Source of the DNA: Callipepla californica brunnescens
Taxonomy: Eukaryota > Chordata > Aves > Galliformes > Odontophoridae
Length of the DNA: 64,000 nucleotides
Assembly (NCBI GenBank): GCA_023055505.1
Contig: JALIRH010000004.1
Location: forward strand, 33,981,502 to 34,045,501
Reading direction: 5' to 3'
Shown: positions 62,251 to 64,000 of the stretch, piece after piece
Position numbering within the stretch: the stretch's first letter is position 1
How the letters are laid out: every line of letters starts with the position of its first letter
Position numbers and translations under genes: made by a program
Notes under the pieces: model-generated
Database searches by the model: none
What the model was told of the DNA's origin: nothing
What the model saw: only the letters and a program-made list of their open reading frames with translations

Positions 62251-64000
62251 TCATTTATTCATTTATTCCTTTCACAAAAGCAGATGATTTGAAGTTTTGC
62301 AGTTATTGGAGTAAAAGGTCTTTCAGCTGTTCCCCCCTCTACCTACTAAGTAGAAGGCAGTGATGTGCAGAGTGTTTTTGGGAGTGGATTCAATGAGAAT
62401 GTTCCTTTAAGATGTAATAAATCCTGTGAACAAGAACGATGTACAAAATGAGAGCATGCAAAAAGCATTTCACCTACTTTTACTCATAGCATTTTCCTGT
62501 AATAGTTATGAAGGACAGAGAATCTTCAGTGTATTGTGGTTGGGATGGATGACCCTAATTATGAAAAAAATAAAAAGGTTGAATTCTTACTATTTATTTA
62601 ATTATTACCCAAATCAGTGAGGAAGGGTTATATGAAGTGCCCTTATATTCACAGCGCTAATTTTTAATGTGCAAAAATTATCAACCCATTCCAGAAGGTA
62701 ATTTCTGGGCCAGTAACTTTTACCAAGGAAAGCCAACACAAAAACAAGAAGCATAACTATGTTTGGACTTCTGCAAAAGTTGTTCATCTTATAAGCTGGA
62801 GCAGGAGGGTCTGCATTCTTGTTTTCTCAAGAAGACAGTTGCATCCCTTACTGTTTTATCTGTGTGAATATTATTTCTAATTCCTTAACATCCAACAGAA
62901 AAGGAGCTTGCAGAAGAGACATCTGCCTCTACAGAAAAAAAAAGGAAAGAAAAGAAAAGGCTTTCCTGCATTTATTAAAAATAATGTCTCTATTGTGTGG
63001 AGACCAGGAAATCAGGTAGGCTAGTGTGGCTGTCAGATGAGTGCTGGTAGATCAGCTATTGGAAGCATTTGGAGTTGTGGCTGAACAATTTGGAGACTGG
63101 GGTTTCTGTGCCTGGGACTTGATTAGCACTAAGATCCTGGACCCATAAATACTGTGGTGACAGCTCAGGACACCTGAAATGTCCCCTCTTTCTTGCTGCT
63201 TTGCTAATGTGTTTCAATATCTCTTTTGCCAGTTAACAATAAAATTAATGAAGTGAAAAACAATACTCATCCTCAGAGCTTAGCCATTACCTTAATTAAA
63301 AAGAAAATACTTAATGTGACGTTGTTAAGGTCAGCAGGCCTACATGTAACCAACTGTAACTTTGAAATACCACTTAAGACGGTATTAATTCAGTGCTCAT
63401 GAAAGTTGCTGATTTAACAGTCCAGGAAATGGCTCTGATCATGAGCACTGTGCCTTTAGTAACATGAGTCATTGCATCTATTTTCTTTTTGAGCCATCTC
63501 AGATACTTGGCGGAGGCACTGATCTGTGCTAGCACTGGTAGTTTGGTACACGATGTTGGTGCTTCTGTGGATCGACCTCCTCCATTATTTCCTTCATTTT
63601 TCCATTTGATAGCCCTGTGAGAAGGAGAAATTCAGATCATTGTTCCAGCTCTAGTGTACAAGACGAAAAGCACTATGGTAGTCTATAACTTACTCACTGT
63701 AAAGCCCTGAAAATAACATATACAAATGGAACTGCAGAATGTTCTTCCCAAAGTTGATTGTCACAGCAAGAAAACATCTGCACTCATGTACAGTCAAAGC
63801 AGGGAAATGTTCTGATGTGTTAGTGGTCAGGACCTGATGCTGTGGTTTACATTAGTTCTAGTAAATGACTAATCTGAATGCACAAGTGCTGTTTGAATTG
63901 AACAGAAAATAGTTCATCTTTTTGACAATGAAGAGTGGAAATCTTTGATTTGTGCTCAGTTAGCAAATGTGGCAGGGTTAAGTGCAGGTTCCATTTGTGT
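62251..64000. other. Unique non-coding DNA, conserved-looking block at 63200-63480
   Basis: No gene or transposon recognised. The stretch 63200-63480 is AT-rich with TAAT-containing words and holds a perfect 12-bp inverted repeat (63391-63402 / 63439-63450). The rest shows nothing. Confidence 0.6.

Noticed and set aside
1..64000. CRISPR arrays, bacterial operons or phage modules
   Set aside because: No regularly spaced repeats, no ribosome-binding pattern, no long frames; the repeat families are those of a bird.

Overview
The window reads as non-coding DNA from a bird, most likely a galliform close to chicken. The evidence is the repeat content. There are several CR1 LINE 3' ends, which are the dominant avian retroposon. 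There are also three copies of the mariner known from chicken (Galluhop / Mariner1_GG type) and one LTR matching a common avian ERVL-like family from memory. CpG is scarce and AT-rich sequence with long T, A and TTTG runs is plentiful, as expected of vertebrate intron or gene-desert DNA. No bacterial, phage or CRISPR feature is present.

No functional protein-coding gene, rRNA or convincing tRNA could be supported. The longest open frame in 64 kb is 173 codons (10942-11463, minus strand) and is low-complexity. No run of frames looks like a conserved exon or a processed pseudogene of a cellular gene. The only recognisable coding remnants belong to transposons: a broken mariner transposase at about 45.2-46.0 kb on the minus strand, and short transposase ends inside the two other mariner copies. 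The window could be an intergenic desert or the inside of a very large intron; the sequence alone does not decide.

Layout. From 0 to 16 kb the DNA is almost unique, with one short CR1 scrap (1.7 kb), homopolymers and a weak MIR relic (14.2 kb). From 16.4 to 22.3 kb there are two mariner copies: a 534-bp internally deleted form, and a second copy broken by an antisense LTR plus a CR1 piece. From 22 to 41 kb there is a decayed CR1 piece (23.3 kb), a relatively GC-rich segment of unknown origin (29.4-30.1 kb), a MIR relic (30.7 kb) and long unique AT-rich DNA with patches that look like conserved non-coding elements. From 41 to 57.5 kb the repeats cluster: five CR1 fragments, the long mariner with its transposase remnant, a non-autonomous hAT element and a nearly perfect 126-bp local duplication. 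From 57.5 to 64 kb the DNA is again mostly unique, with a MIR relic at 62.2 kb and a conserved-looking AT-rich block near the right end.

The most unusual items are the 126-bp duplication (40853-40978 and 43018-43143, one mismatch), which carries a miniature intron-like unit, the composite insertion inside the second mariner, and the mariner transposase in which the second catalytic aspartate has become glycine. I found no evidence for a new multi-gene system. Repeat names come from remembered consensus sequences and were not checked with a search.
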